A DNA stretch of 64,000 bases from assembly GCA_030278955.1 (NCBI GenBank), contig JAOANR010000005.1, positions 30,123,849-30,187,848 of the forward strand. Direction: 5' to 3'. Positions 57,001 to 64,000 of this stretch are shown here, piece after piece. The position numbers and the translations under genes were made by a program. The DNA comes from Hygrophila difformis. Its lineage: Eukaryota > Streptophyta > Magnoliopsida > Lamiales > Acanthaceae. The notes beneath the pieces are model-generated. The model was not told the origin of the DNA and did no database searches. It was given only the letters and a program-made list of their open reading frames with translations. Numbering within the stretch: position 1 is the first letter of the stretch; every line of letters begins with the position of its first letter.

Positions 57001-57865
57001 TATGTCCTTTACATACGTAGCTGAAAATTAATAACAATTGAGTGGGCATTGAATAGCTTAACTTTGTGTAATTACTAACTACCCTTATAATTAATTTCAA
57101 CCATTAAAATTAAGAACACATTAATGGTACAATTAGTTGTTTTGATGTACTACCAACTGAGTGGTAGTACCATAACTTCCCCTTAATTAGTATTTCAGGG
57201 AGGGATTTGATTAATTTTGGCGACATATAGAAGCACATGTGCCCGTAAGAGCCTCAGCCCTTCGGGTTTCAATTTGATTTATAACAATGACACACATATT
57301 ACAGTACAAATGAAACCAAAATAGGTCATGTATTATGCAATAAATTGCAGGTTCAGCTTGGACAATTTTATCCAGATCGTTCGCTGAGTACGCCATAGTG
57401 GGATGGGACAATCTCCCCCGAAACCTCCTTCTCTACTATACAAATTTCGTCTCATCTCCAGAGGGTTATTTCCAGACTCTTGTCTGCAACTCGGAGCACT
57501 TCAAGAACACAACAGTCAACCACGACCTCCACTACATTTCGTGGGACATTCCGCCAAAGCAGCACCCACGATTGCTTGGCCTGAAAGACTACAGGAAAAT
57601 GGTCCTGAGCAACAGGCCGTTTGCGCGAAAATTCAAGAAGAATGAGCCCGTGCTTAACAGGATCGATCGCGAGCTTCTCAAGAGAGGAAGCAGGCAGTTT
57701 GCATTTGGAGGATGGTGCTCCAAGGATGGTAAGGAAGGTAATTGTAATGAATTGTATGGTGAGAATTATGGAGTGTTGAGGCCTGGGGCTGGTTCTAGAA
57801 GATTCAAGATTCTGCTCAGGAAGTTGGTTTACAGCCGGAATCTTCCCAAGAGGCAATGTAGATGA
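42027..57865 (+). CDS. GT14-family glycosyltransferase (Core-2/I-branching, GlcAT14-like), four exons
   Basis: Exons 42027-42531, 42657-42732, 42823-42938 and 57351-57865 join without a frame break into 403 codons; all introns are GT-AG (G|GTACTG..CGCAG, AT|GTAATT..TTGCAG, G|GTTTTG..TTGCAG). The product has a short cytosolic tail, one membrane anchor (residues ~5-22) and a lumenal catalytic domain: [74 protein letters not shown], and in exon 4 [56 protein letters not shown], ending LPKRQCR. Plant homologues are Golgi glucuronosyltransferases acting on arabinogalactan proteins. The odd feature is intron 3, 14,412 bp of nested transposons. Confidence 0.92.
43490..43770. repeat. MITE-like remnant
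   Basis: Contains ATGACATGCAATCCAATGTA, CAAATGAAAATTAAAATTTT and GATGATTCCAACAAAATCCC, reverse-complement relatives of the 25224 MITE interior. The ends have decayed. Confidence 0.45.
43915..44570 (-). repeat. LTR-like block rich in GGATCCGA motifs
   Basis: Dense irregular repeats of GATCCGA(G/A) and GGTTCGA. On the minus strand a CCTATATATG motif at about 44040-44031 could be a TATA box, as in an LTR leader. No ends or target duplication could be fixed. Open frames over it are low-complexity. Confidence 0.35.
44815..46400 (-). pseudogene. Copia element A: degenerate gag / pre-integrase fragment
   Basis: Leftward frames contain [33 protein letters not shown] (gag, UBN2 style) and, further left, [33 protein letters not shown] (GAG-pre-integrase, normally IWHxRLGHPG). 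Stops throughout. About 90 bp at 44803-44893 recur at 46317-46405 in the same orientation and flank the fragment. Confidence 0.75.
46555..47048 (+). pseudogene. Copia RNase H end and LTR fragment
   Basis: Reads [16 protein letters not shown], a stop, then [17 protein letters not shown], the usual C-terminal end of copia Pol, followed by the 3' UTR words TTTTCCCATAG...AAGGTTTTAACGAGACA and LTR sequence with TATAAATATG near 46910. It continues after the retroposon at 47704. A run of 14 G at 46537-46550 lies just upstream. Confidence 0.75.
47066..47686 (+). mobile_element. Poly(A) retroposon with a MITE inside
   Basis: Flanked by a perfect 17-bp duplication ATATTATACAACTCATA (47049-47065 and 47687-47703) and ending in AATAAAATAC...CTC plus poly(A). 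Without the 425-bp MITE the retroposed sequence is about 196 bp, probably a 5'-truncated LINE end. Confidence 0.85.
47125..47549. mobile_element. AGCT-rich MITE
   Basis: Inverted ends GGTCTGTTCTGCATG / CGTGCAGAACAGACC. The left half is full of GGGAGCTTTTGG words and the right half of their counterparts CAGCTCCAGCTCCC. CCTT borders both sides, a weak duplication. Confidence 0.78.
47704..49560 (+). pseudogene. Copia element B: LTR end, gag and protease, decayed
   Basis: An altered primer site (ACACGTTATTAGAACAAG, 47737) precedes an ATG at 47905: [39 protein letters not shown], then stops. Gag continues with [20 protein letters not shown] and a Gly/Arg region; the zinc-knuckle region is damaged. 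At 49095 a protease start [12 protein letters not shown] is visible, then pre-integrase remnants to about 49560. RT is missing. Confidence 0.78.
49561..50470 (-). pseudogene. Copia RT/RNase H remnant
   Basis: Leftward frames give [19 protein letters not shown] and [20 protein letters not shown] (RNase H end, right next to 49570), and farther right [20 protein letters not shown] and [16 protein letters not shown] (RT start). The middle of RT is absent. Opposite in strand to its neighbour, so the pieces were rearranged. Confidence 0.72.
50471..50766. other. Spacer, possible LTR remnant
   Basis: No gene. Contains TATAAATAATGG at about 50614 and AATAACAATATCATCTCC, which could be an old LTR promoter and leader, not established. 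Confidence 0.35.
50767..51106 (+). repeat. Copia LTR C (left arm of palindrome)
   Basis: TG...ACAACA, with repeated GAGTCATCATGA words, TATAAATATG near 50932 and the primer site CGTTATCAGCACGA immediately after. Matches LTR D on the opposite strand and LTR E. Confidence 0.85.
51107..53468 (+). pseudogene. Copia element C: gag and protease (left arm)
   Basis: ATG at 51255: [40 protein letters not shown], with stops; later [20 protein letters not shown], a Gly/Arg/His RGRGR tract and the zinc knuckle [16 protein letters not shown] (CX2CX4HX4C intact). A 569-bp MITE interrupts the end of gag. Protease from about 53020 reads [20 protein letters not shown]. The arm stops at NEYMIWH of the pre-integrase region, where the inverted copy begins. 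Confidence 0.88.
52254..52822. mobile_element. MITE with 11-bp target duplication, in one arm only
   Basis: Inverted ends ATTGTTTTAAATATCC / GATATTTAAAACCT and perfect duplication TGAATGCAACC (52243-52253, 52823-52833). Length of the duplication suggests a Mutator-like family. The interior is full of CCGAAATTTCG words. The opposite arm has the uninterrupted site near 54112-54122. Confidence 0.88.
53476..55258 (-). pseudogene. Copia element D: inverted gag and protease (right arm)
   Basis: Mirror copy of 51107-53468. From the right: primer site (55258-55245), ATG at 55110, [80 protein letters not shown], a frameshift, then [20 protein letters not shown] and the RGRGR tract. Protease and pre-integrase follow: [54 protein letters not shown]. 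It is better preserved than the left arm but still frameshifted. Confidence 0.88.
55259..55620 (-). repeat. Copia LTR D (outer end of right arm)
   Basis: TGTACAAAG...TACACAACA on the minus strand; same TATA box, ATCATCATGA words and primer site arrangement as LTR C. Confidence 0.85.
55615..55970 (+). repeat. Copia LTR E, head-to-head with LTR D
   Basis: TGTACATTAAAG...TATACACAACA. It overlaps LTR D by the palindrome TGTACA. No primer site follows, so it is a 3' or solo LTR. Confidence 0.82.
55971..57350 (+). other. Last part of intron 3, A+T-rich with degenerate short repeats
   Basis: 56570-57030 repeats GTCGCTGAA(A/T)TG-like words about every 23-27 bp. Frames over it are open on the minus strand but low-complexity. 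Branch-point and acceptor sequences lie at the right end before 57351. Confidence 0.5.
57351..57865 (+). CDS. Exon 4 of the GT14 glycosyltransferase gene
   Basis: Acceptor AAATTGCAG|GTTCAGCTTGG. The split Gly codon (G from exon 3 plus GT) restores [17 protein letters not shown]. This exon carries the second half of the catalytic domain and the stop TGA at 57863-57865. Without exons 1-3 it would lack a start and membrane anchor, so gene finders may call it as a separate truncated gene. Confidence 0.92.
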
Positions 57866-58600
57866 CATATGTATAGGTTGAGGGTTTCGAATTTGTATAC
57901 AACGACCATACATACCTATATATGATGAAAGAAATATATATACATATGTTGTATTCTCAGGGAATTGATTATTGACAAAATTTGACGCAAAATAAATGGG
58001 ATTGTTACCATTGCAGAATTGATCCATCGTAAAAACAATATAATGATCGACTGTCGGATAATATAACTCAAGTACAAAAATAGTCTTTTAGCATGTTGAG
58101 TTCTAGATAAACCAAGTACAAAATCCATAGAAATATAAACCCATGGCTTTTGTAGTGCCAATAAGGCCTGTATATAGCCTACGGGGTTTTATATGCAACT
58201 TTGCTTTCAGATTACAGATTTATTAATGTTTCCCTCCACCTACTCCAAGTCAATAGAATCTTTCTGGCAATACCTAGATCTTCCAAAATGCACCATTATA
58301 TCTCCAGATTGCGCTTCTTGAATCAGTAATTTACTGATGGAACCTTGTGTATGCCGTATGCATCGTCTGTTCTTAAAATTAAGTACTTGAATTCTAGTTT
58401 CTCTGTTTTCCATATATCGTCCCAAAAAATCTTCGTCTTTTGGGTATCGCAGTTGGAAGTGCTTGTGATTTTGTTACCCATTTTGTATTTTTCTTATTTT
58501 TATTATTTTTCTGTAATAAAAGTGCTGAATTTAGATAATTTTGAATATTATCGATAACTATTATGGTAAAAATATAACTTTTACTCAATTTGTATGTATC
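57866..58600 (-). pseudogene. Ty3/gypsy integrase remnant downstream of GT14
   Basis: Leftward frames read CIRHTQGSISKLLIQEAQSG, IMVHFGRS (zinc domain) and PWVYISMDFVLGLSRTQHAK (first catalytic Asp region), close in style to the plus-strand gypsy integrase at 12766. Stops throughout. The first ~60 bp after 57866 are presumably the GT14 3' UTR. Confidence 0.75.
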
Positions 58601-58749
58601 ATTATGTAAAATATCTTTAAATGTGATCAAAACTCCATGTGTTAGGACATAAAAATGGACGAGCATGAGACAATTTTGATTGCATTAGCCTTTAACAGAG
58701 TAGGAATACGAGTAGCTCCTGCGCGGAGCCTGGAACAGAAGTACTGATG

Positions 58750-58995
58750 TCAGTAGCCCAGTAGCCCGGATAAGATTCATTTGTTTCATGCTTTCAATGG
58801 TCTTACAGGTAAATAGCCTCACAAGCATCTTTAGGAGTTTGATGTTGTATGTTCAAGGATGAAGCCTCCTGGTGTTACTACTGAACAGATCAAATTAGGA
58901 GTGTTTCCATTCTCATTGAAGGGAAGTAACAAGGATTGACTCTATTATCTTCCAGCAAGAAAATGCATAATGACTTCATGTTTGGGCCGCTTTTA
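58750..58995 (+). pseudogene. Ty3/gypsy gag remnant
   Basis: Reads HLFHAFNGLTGK, PHKHL, EFDVVCSRMKPPGVTTEQIK, LGVFPFSLKGSNKD with internal stops: the retrotransposon gag pattern F.GL...DPHxHLxxF with FPFSLxGxAKDWL. A fragment only. Confidence 0.65.
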
Positions 58996-60604
58996 TCGGG
59001 ACGTGCCCTGATGCAACAAATTCGGACCATTCTTACTGCCCAACACATGCAAGAAGCTCACTGACTGGAGTTTGGGCGTGGCGCCATTCAGGTGAAAAGG
59101 CAAAATCAGCAGATCCTCTACCAGCTTCTTCAATCCTGCTGCACCCCCAGCGGATGAATATGCTTGATCTCAAAGGGGGAGAGATGTCTCATGGAGTTGG
59201 GTAAAATCTCATCTCTTGGCCTCGTGGTAAAATCTCTTTTGGTTTGGATATTTGTATTTGATGGTTTGATGTTTTGATGACTGCTTAATAAGAAGTGATC
59301 TTATTTGGAAACTGGTCCGTAATGGATATTTGGTAAACTGACTAGTGGATGTTTTAATTGCTTAATAACTACTCATTGATATTATTATGTTGTCTTGTTT
59401 TTATTTGATACTAACCTTTTTGATGTTTTGAGACACTTTGTGTTGGATCATCATCTTAATTCATTAAAAGTGGAGGAGACTGTTGTTACATTTTAGCTTT
59501 TCATGAATGATGATGATCAATTTTGACAGGGACGTGTTAGCACAACAAAATAACAAACGAAGTAGATCATTGATACAAGTTTCGAATTTAGAGTTTCACA
59601 ACCAATCCAGGATCAATCAAGAGGAGTTGATTTTAAGGCTACATTCAGACTCTACTCCTAGGATATATGATTGAGTTGTGAATTGATGTACTTACTTTTA
59701 CTTAGATTTGTGATTTGGATTTACTTGACATATTCTTTAGAGAGAAAAGTGAGCCTTGGTGATTCATTATATTTTAGAGTCATATTATTTGTCATAGAAG
59801 GTGTGTGCTTATCTTATTTTTATAGGTTTTCCTATTTGAAGAGTTTAGATCATGGTAGAATGAGCGATTCCATATGATTTAAGGTAGAGTGTGATAAGTT
59901 TCCAGAAGTATAAGTTTGAGTATTGTCTTGCATAAGATTGAGTGACTGCAGTAGTTGAGGGGGAGTGCAAACTGCTGGCTTAGAGATCTGTGTAAGTTCG
60001 GTAGGCTTGTGAGCTTGTATTTTTGGGTCTTTGTTGGTATCAAATGCAACCCCACATCGGTTGTGTAATCAAAAATAGATTTGCTTATATGTGTCCACCA
60101 AATCCCCATTAGTAATGAAGCCTTTTGGGAGGTGTCTAAAAATAAAACCTGCGGACTTGACCAAAAGCGGACAATATCATACTAATGATGGAGTCAGGGT
60201 GGCGGTCGCAGTCCCAACAATCTTGTCATAGTGAGTTTAACCTCGATTGGAATCCCAAAACATAGTGTTATTACCGATCGAACTGGTCAAGAAATACCTT
60301 GCATTTTGTCATTTCAACAAGTTTGATTTTGCATCCTCACGCGAAAGATTGATTGTTAAGATCGTACTAGGGACCAACATATAAAATTGTTTAATATCGC
60401 AACATAGTTAGATAATTTATTATTAAATGTACAAATTAATTATATAGAATCATGAATTGTCAATGTAGAGTTCAAATTAGTACTATTTATATGTAGTGAA
60501 TGGAGTATATTATATTTAATATGCATTTCAACCATACCCAATCTATCATCATAACATTCAAAACTTATTGGTCAAATTACATATACTTTATAATAATATT
60601 GTAA
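58996..60604. other. Intergenic, LTR-like and unassigned repeat sequence
   Basis: AAAGGGGGAGA at 59176 followed by TGTCTCATGGAG looks like a polypurine tract and LTR start, consistent with the gag remnant upstream, but no second LTR or clear end was found. 60030-60240 (CCCCACATCGG, TTATAT, GCGGACAATATCATACTAATG) belongs to a repeat type I have seen described in plants but cannot name. No genes. Confidence 0.4.
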
Positions 60605-60804
60605 TTCGGGTTTGATGTGGAGTACATGTTGCACTCCAGATTTCAGGGGAGTTTGTTACTATGACATATGCATAACCAAAATTTCAATACACAGTTGATC
60701 AAAATATTAAAATATATTAATTCCTAATGTGGTATCGCATAACGCCAACATTATTCTTTGACACCACCACGTTATTGCACGTTCATTTTTCTCCTTTCAG
60801 GCAC

Positions 60805-60813
60805 TATAAAATA
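60805..60813 (+). promoter_or_regulatory. TATA box of the peroxidase gene
   Basis: TATAAAATA, 94 bp before the ATG, a normal distance for a plant gene with a ~60-nt leader. Confidence 0.8.
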
Positions 60814-60898
60814 GACCCACAGACGATGTATGCTTTCTATTCATTCTACCGTACAAACAAAGCGTTGTAGTGTTTCATTTTTGACACAAATTAAAATT

Positions 60899-62599
60899 AT
60901 GGAGAAAACGCTGCTTGTTATGATTCTCATATGCTGCTGCCTTCTTCATCATGGTGCAGCTCAACTGAAGGTTGGATTTTACAAATCCACGTGTCCCCGT
61001 GCTGAATCGATCGTTCAAGGAGTTGTGCGACAGCGATTCAGCCGCGACCGCTCCATTACAGCTGCATTGTTGCGCATGCACTTTCATGACTGTTTTGTTA
61101 GGGTAAGTTGACAGTTAATTGCAATTTGTCCTATAAATTAAGTTTTTTATAATGCAATGCCTCAAGTCGGCTGCTGACCTCACTAGGAATCGAATTTTGG
61201 GGTTTAACAACTAAATTTTTCGTCAGTTAATTTTTTTTTATAAAAATAATCGTCAGTTAATTTTTTTTTTTTAACAACTGAATTATTAGTCTGTTTATTG
61301 TTGACCTCATAGGATCAATGCACTTAATTTTATTTAAAAACTAATTATAGAGTTTGGATAAGGTGTTGAATGTGTGACATTTAGCAAGTATTATTGTGTT
61401 GACCCGATAGGGTGTGTGTACTGCGTGTTAACGAGGTGTGTGCTGGGTAGTATTTAGTGGTGTTTGAGCTGTATAAAAACACTAACCACATACAAATCAC
61501 TTCAGTACCAGTTGATCAGCTCCCAAACAAAAGACCTAATAATATACTACTGTTATCAATGAGTTACTTAAAAGTTTAATGTAGTTGAATTTAATGGTTC
61601 ACAAGATATTCGAGTGGAAGAATTTATCGCCAGCATAATTCCATATTTGCACTTAGTACGTTGGTTTTGACTATTGGAAACCAGTGTAACAACATTTTCT
61701 TTGGGTAGTTCACTTGAGAATCAATCACAGAATTTGATTGGATATAACTTAAAACAATTACATACGTTTTTGTAATTAAAGACATTAGACTGAATTTTTT
61801 CATGCAGGGCTGTGATGCATCAATCCTAATCGACTCCACCACCAAAAAATCATCCGAAAAGGACTCTGGTCCGAACCAGACGGTCCGAAACTACGACCTC
61901 ATCGATGCTGCAAAGGCAGCCGTGGAGGCAGCCTGTCCATCCACCGTGTCCTGTGCGGACATAATAACACTAGCCACCCGTGATGCTGTGGCCCTCGCTG
62001 GCGGTCCTACATACAACGTGCCAACAGGTCGCCGCGATGGTCTTGTCTCCAATGTCGAAGACGTAAACTTGCCAGGCCCATCCGTGTCAATCCGCGAGGC
62101 ATTTGCGTTCTTCCGTGCCAAAGGTCTCAACTTGACGGATATGGTTGCCCTTTTAGGGGCACACACTGTCGGAATAGCACATTGTTCATTTTTCCAGGAT
62201 AGACTTTCCGATTTCCAGGGGACCGGAAAGCCCGATCCAACCATGGATAGAGGATTAGCTGCCAGGCTTCTCAAGATCTGTGGCCTTCCATCCGGGCCGG
62301 TGGATAACGATCCAACGGTATTCCTTGACCAGGGAACACCTTCCATTGTGGACAACCAGTTTTACAATCAGACGAGGTTCAAAAGAGGGATTTTGCAGAT
62401 TGATCAGGAGCTGGCCTTGGATCGAACCACTGCAAAGATTGTTGCTGCTTTTGCTTCTAATCCCAAAGCTTTTAGTCAGAGTTTTGTGAATGCGATGATA
62501 AAGATGAGCCAAATTCAGGTTCTGGTGGGAAAATCTGGGGAGATTAGAAAGAACTGCAGGGTATTCAATCAACGCCCGAAGCCTTTCAAACGTGGTTAA
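60899..62599 (+). CDS. Secreted class III peroxidase, two exons
   Basis: Exons 60899-61102 and 61808-62599; intron 705 bp, AGG|GTAAGT..CATGCAG|GGC. Product 331 residues. Signal peptide 1-21, mature start at Gln22 ([12 protein letters not shown]). Distal site [11 protein letters not shown] with Arg59 and His63; proximal haem ligand His187 in [10 protein letters not shown]. Eight cysteines (32, 65, 70, 111, 117, 194, 226, 318) fit the four family disulphides; N-glycosylation sites at Asn91, 176 and 255. Length and spacing are normal. Such enzymes oxidise phenolics with H2O2 in the cell wall (lignin, suberin, cross-linking) or make reactive oxygen. Three introns are ancestral in the family, so this copy has lost some. 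The physiological substrate is unknown. Confidence 0.96.
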
Positions 62600-62953
62600 A
62601 ATTTTTAATTGATTATAGAATATGCGGATTTGATTTTAATTATTTTATCAGTGCGTGATTTTTGTGATGTTTTGCGATTTGAATTGAAATGTTGTCATGA
62701 GTTTTACACCACGTTTTAAATAAAGTAAATGCTAAAGGATATATGGTCCCTTTTTTTTTTTTTTGTCGCACGCCAAGCTCTCGACAAGGGTTTGTAGAAA
62801 ATAGTGTTGTTGGTAAATATTGACACTCCAGTATCGGCAAAGGGGTGTTATAAATTGGATAAAGGAAAGGGATAGGCGGCCACATAGGCAATGAAACTCT
62901 CAACCATAAGTTGGAAGTTAAGGAACATAAACATTGTAGTTTCTTGATATCAC
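62600..62953. other. Peroxidase 3' UTR and adjoining copia leader
   Basis: AAATAAAGTAAATG near 62717 may be the polyadenylation signal. A T-run at 62749-62764 follows. The right part, read leftward, is the leader after the primer site of the copia element. No gene. Confidence 0.5.
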
Positions 62954-62965
62954 GCTCTGATACCA
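62954..62965 (-). other. Primer-binding site (tRNA-Met) of the copia element
   Basis: TGGTATCAGAGC on the minus strand, three bases after the LTR end. Confidence 0.9.
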
Positions 62966-62968
62966 ATT

Positions 62969-63327
62969 TGTGGATTTGATATCACACATACAAGACACTT
63001 TACACTCTTGAAAATCTAAAAAGGATAAACAAGAGTGGAGAGCAAAGAGGATTCAACAAATGCTTTCTAGTAATTTCATTCCTTGCTTTGCTCTAATTAT
63101 TTCAACAATACAAGACCATATATATAGATTTTAGAATTACAACAGACAATACACATATGATTCACTATTCCTTTACCGACTTCAACATTCAACGAAGATG
63201 GCTTGCACGTTTCTTCACTGTTCGTTCAGTGGCTTCAACATTCAACGAAGGTGGCTTGCACGTTTCTTCACTGTTCGTTCAACGGCTTGAACTTTTATTT
63301 CGTACACGGTATTTGAATTTACCAACA
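62969..63327 (-). repeat. Copia-type LTR, 359 bp
   Basis: Minus strand TGTTGGTAAATTC...AAATCCACA. A ~56-bp block (CTTCAACATTCAACGAAG..GGCTTGCACG) is tandemly duplicated at 63178-63290. TATATATATGG on the minus strand at about 63125 may be the TATA box. A polypurine tract lies on one side and a primer site on the other, so the LTR is shared by, or is the junction of, two elements. Confidence 0.85.
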
Positions 63328-63341
63328 AAACTCCCCCATAA
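63328..63341 (-). other. Polypurine tract
   Basis: TTTATGGGGGAGTTT on the minus strand directly before the LTR. Confidence 0.85.
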
Positions 63342-64000
63342 ACTTCAAATTCTTCTTCAGCTTCATTTTGAAATCTTGGTTGTCATCTTTACAACTTCCT
63401 TGACCGGTTCTTGAATACACTCATCAGTGCACTCCACATCAAGAGCACTCTCAATTTGCTTCTTCTCATCAATCTTCTTTTCTCAGGCATCTCAACAGCC
63501 TTTTCTTCTACCAAAGGCTCAACTAGCTTGTTTTCAAGATTATCACAAGTGTGTTCTGCGAATAAATCAATATCAACCTTTCATAGGCTCCTGGACCACT
63601 ACAGGTTCAACAGGTATTGGCTTCATCTTCCACAACTACATTGGTTGGTTGGAAGTGATTGTCTCTTTCACTCGATTGTCGCTTGGACAATCCTTTGCAA
63701 AATCTCCACATTGCATATATCAAAGTTGCAATCCTTAACATGATGTCCATTGCTGACATTCCATATCGAATAAACTTGATTCGCCAAATTGTCATTGGCA
63801 TGATTGCACTTTCTCCTTGTGATATCCTTCATAGTTATTGCCTGTACTTTCTTTTCATCATGGCTTGGTTTGACTTGCTTGAACTCGGTCAGCTCCTTTG
63901 AACATTTTAGATTCCAAAATAATTTTTTGAACTATCTCTCTTTTCTGTTGCCCAACTTCCTTCTTGTGTTCCAAAATCTGCAATTTGACAAATTCTTTCC
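63342..64000 (-). pseudogene. Copia gag-only internal region, cut by the window end
   Basis: Leftward reading from 64000 gives FVKLQILEHKKEVGQQKR, then a zinc-knuckle area (GHHVKDCNFDICNV...DCPSDN) whose frame is broken, and TNVVVEDEANTC. It then runs through a Glu/Lys-rich stretch directly into the polypurine tract at 63341: protease, integrase and RT are absent. This matches non-autonomous, gag-only copia derivatives. The 5' part lies beyond the window. Confidence 0.72.

Larger units (their letters stand above)
42939..57350 (+). other. 14.4-kb intron 3 of the GT14 gene, filled with transposons
   Basis: Donor ACAG|GTTTTG after LYT; acceptor TTGCAG before SAWTI. Contents in order: A+T-rich sequence with a MITE-like remnant (43490-43760), an LTR-like block (43915-44570), copia fragments in both orientations, a retroposon with a nested MITE, the copia palindrome (50767-55620) with an extra LTR, and a degenerate short-repeat region (56570-57030). 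Confidence 0.88.

Noticed and set aside
57452..58027. 191-codon minus-strand frame
   Set aside because: Shadow of GT14 exon 4; only the part beyond 57900 overlaps a real (decayed) minus-strand gypsy fragment.

Overview
This is nuclear DNA from a flowering plant, most likely a eudicot. The genes are split by GT-AG introns. Three sit in a matrix of plant-specific mobile DNA: Ty3/gypsy and Ty1/copia elements, an L1-type LINE with a plant RNase H tail, tRNA-derived SINEs, a Cassandra TRIM carrying 5S rRNA sequence, Helitron termini, and Stowaway, Tourist/Harbinger, hAT, Mutator-like and CACTA pieces. There is no operon structure, CRISPR array or recognisable structural RNA gene.

Three host genes can be read with confidence. 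(1) A choline-transporter-like (CTL/SLC44) membrane protein, + strand, two exons, 32706-34156. (2) A GT14 (Core-2/I-branching, GlcAT14-like) glycosyltransferase, + strand, four exons, 42027-57865; its third intron is 14.4 kb and packed with transposons. (3) A secreted class III peroxidase, + strand, two exons, 60899-62599, with a clear TATA box. A fourth possible gene runs leftward from about 4536 to the window start; a first exon with a good donor site is visible, but I cannot assemble or name the product.

Layout: 1-4536 possible split gene on the minus strand; 4537-6268 its upstream region with repeat fragments; 6269-17057 a probable Helitron holding a decayed Ty3/gypsy element, itself carrying a Tourist MITE and a Cassandra TRIM inside a small hAT-like element, plus a captured NAC-like gene fragment; 17101-17267 SINE; 17461-25122 a full-length but dead L1 LINE on the minus strand, broken by a 1.3-kb foldback element and a hAT MITE; 25224-32172 MITEs, a CACTA end, a 2.9-kb solo LTR and two more SINEs; 32706-34156 CTL gene; 34941-38460 a minus-strand gypsy remnant split by a MULE, MITEs and T-rich tracts; 39290-40945 a LINE ORF1 fragment split by an 883-bp solo LTR; 42027-57865 the GT14 gene; 57920-60800 more gypsy remnants; 60899-62599 peroxidase; 62954-64000 a non-autonomous copia element with gag only.

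Many insertions were dated relative to each other by nesting and by target-site duplications read directly: CAACC, CTTGTAAC, AAAAG, CATTG, a 17-bp and a 19-bp retroposon duplication, and others. The most unusual structure is a copia LTR-gag-protease unit present as a large head-on palindrome inside the GT14 intron; it would fold into a long hairpin in the pre-mRNA.
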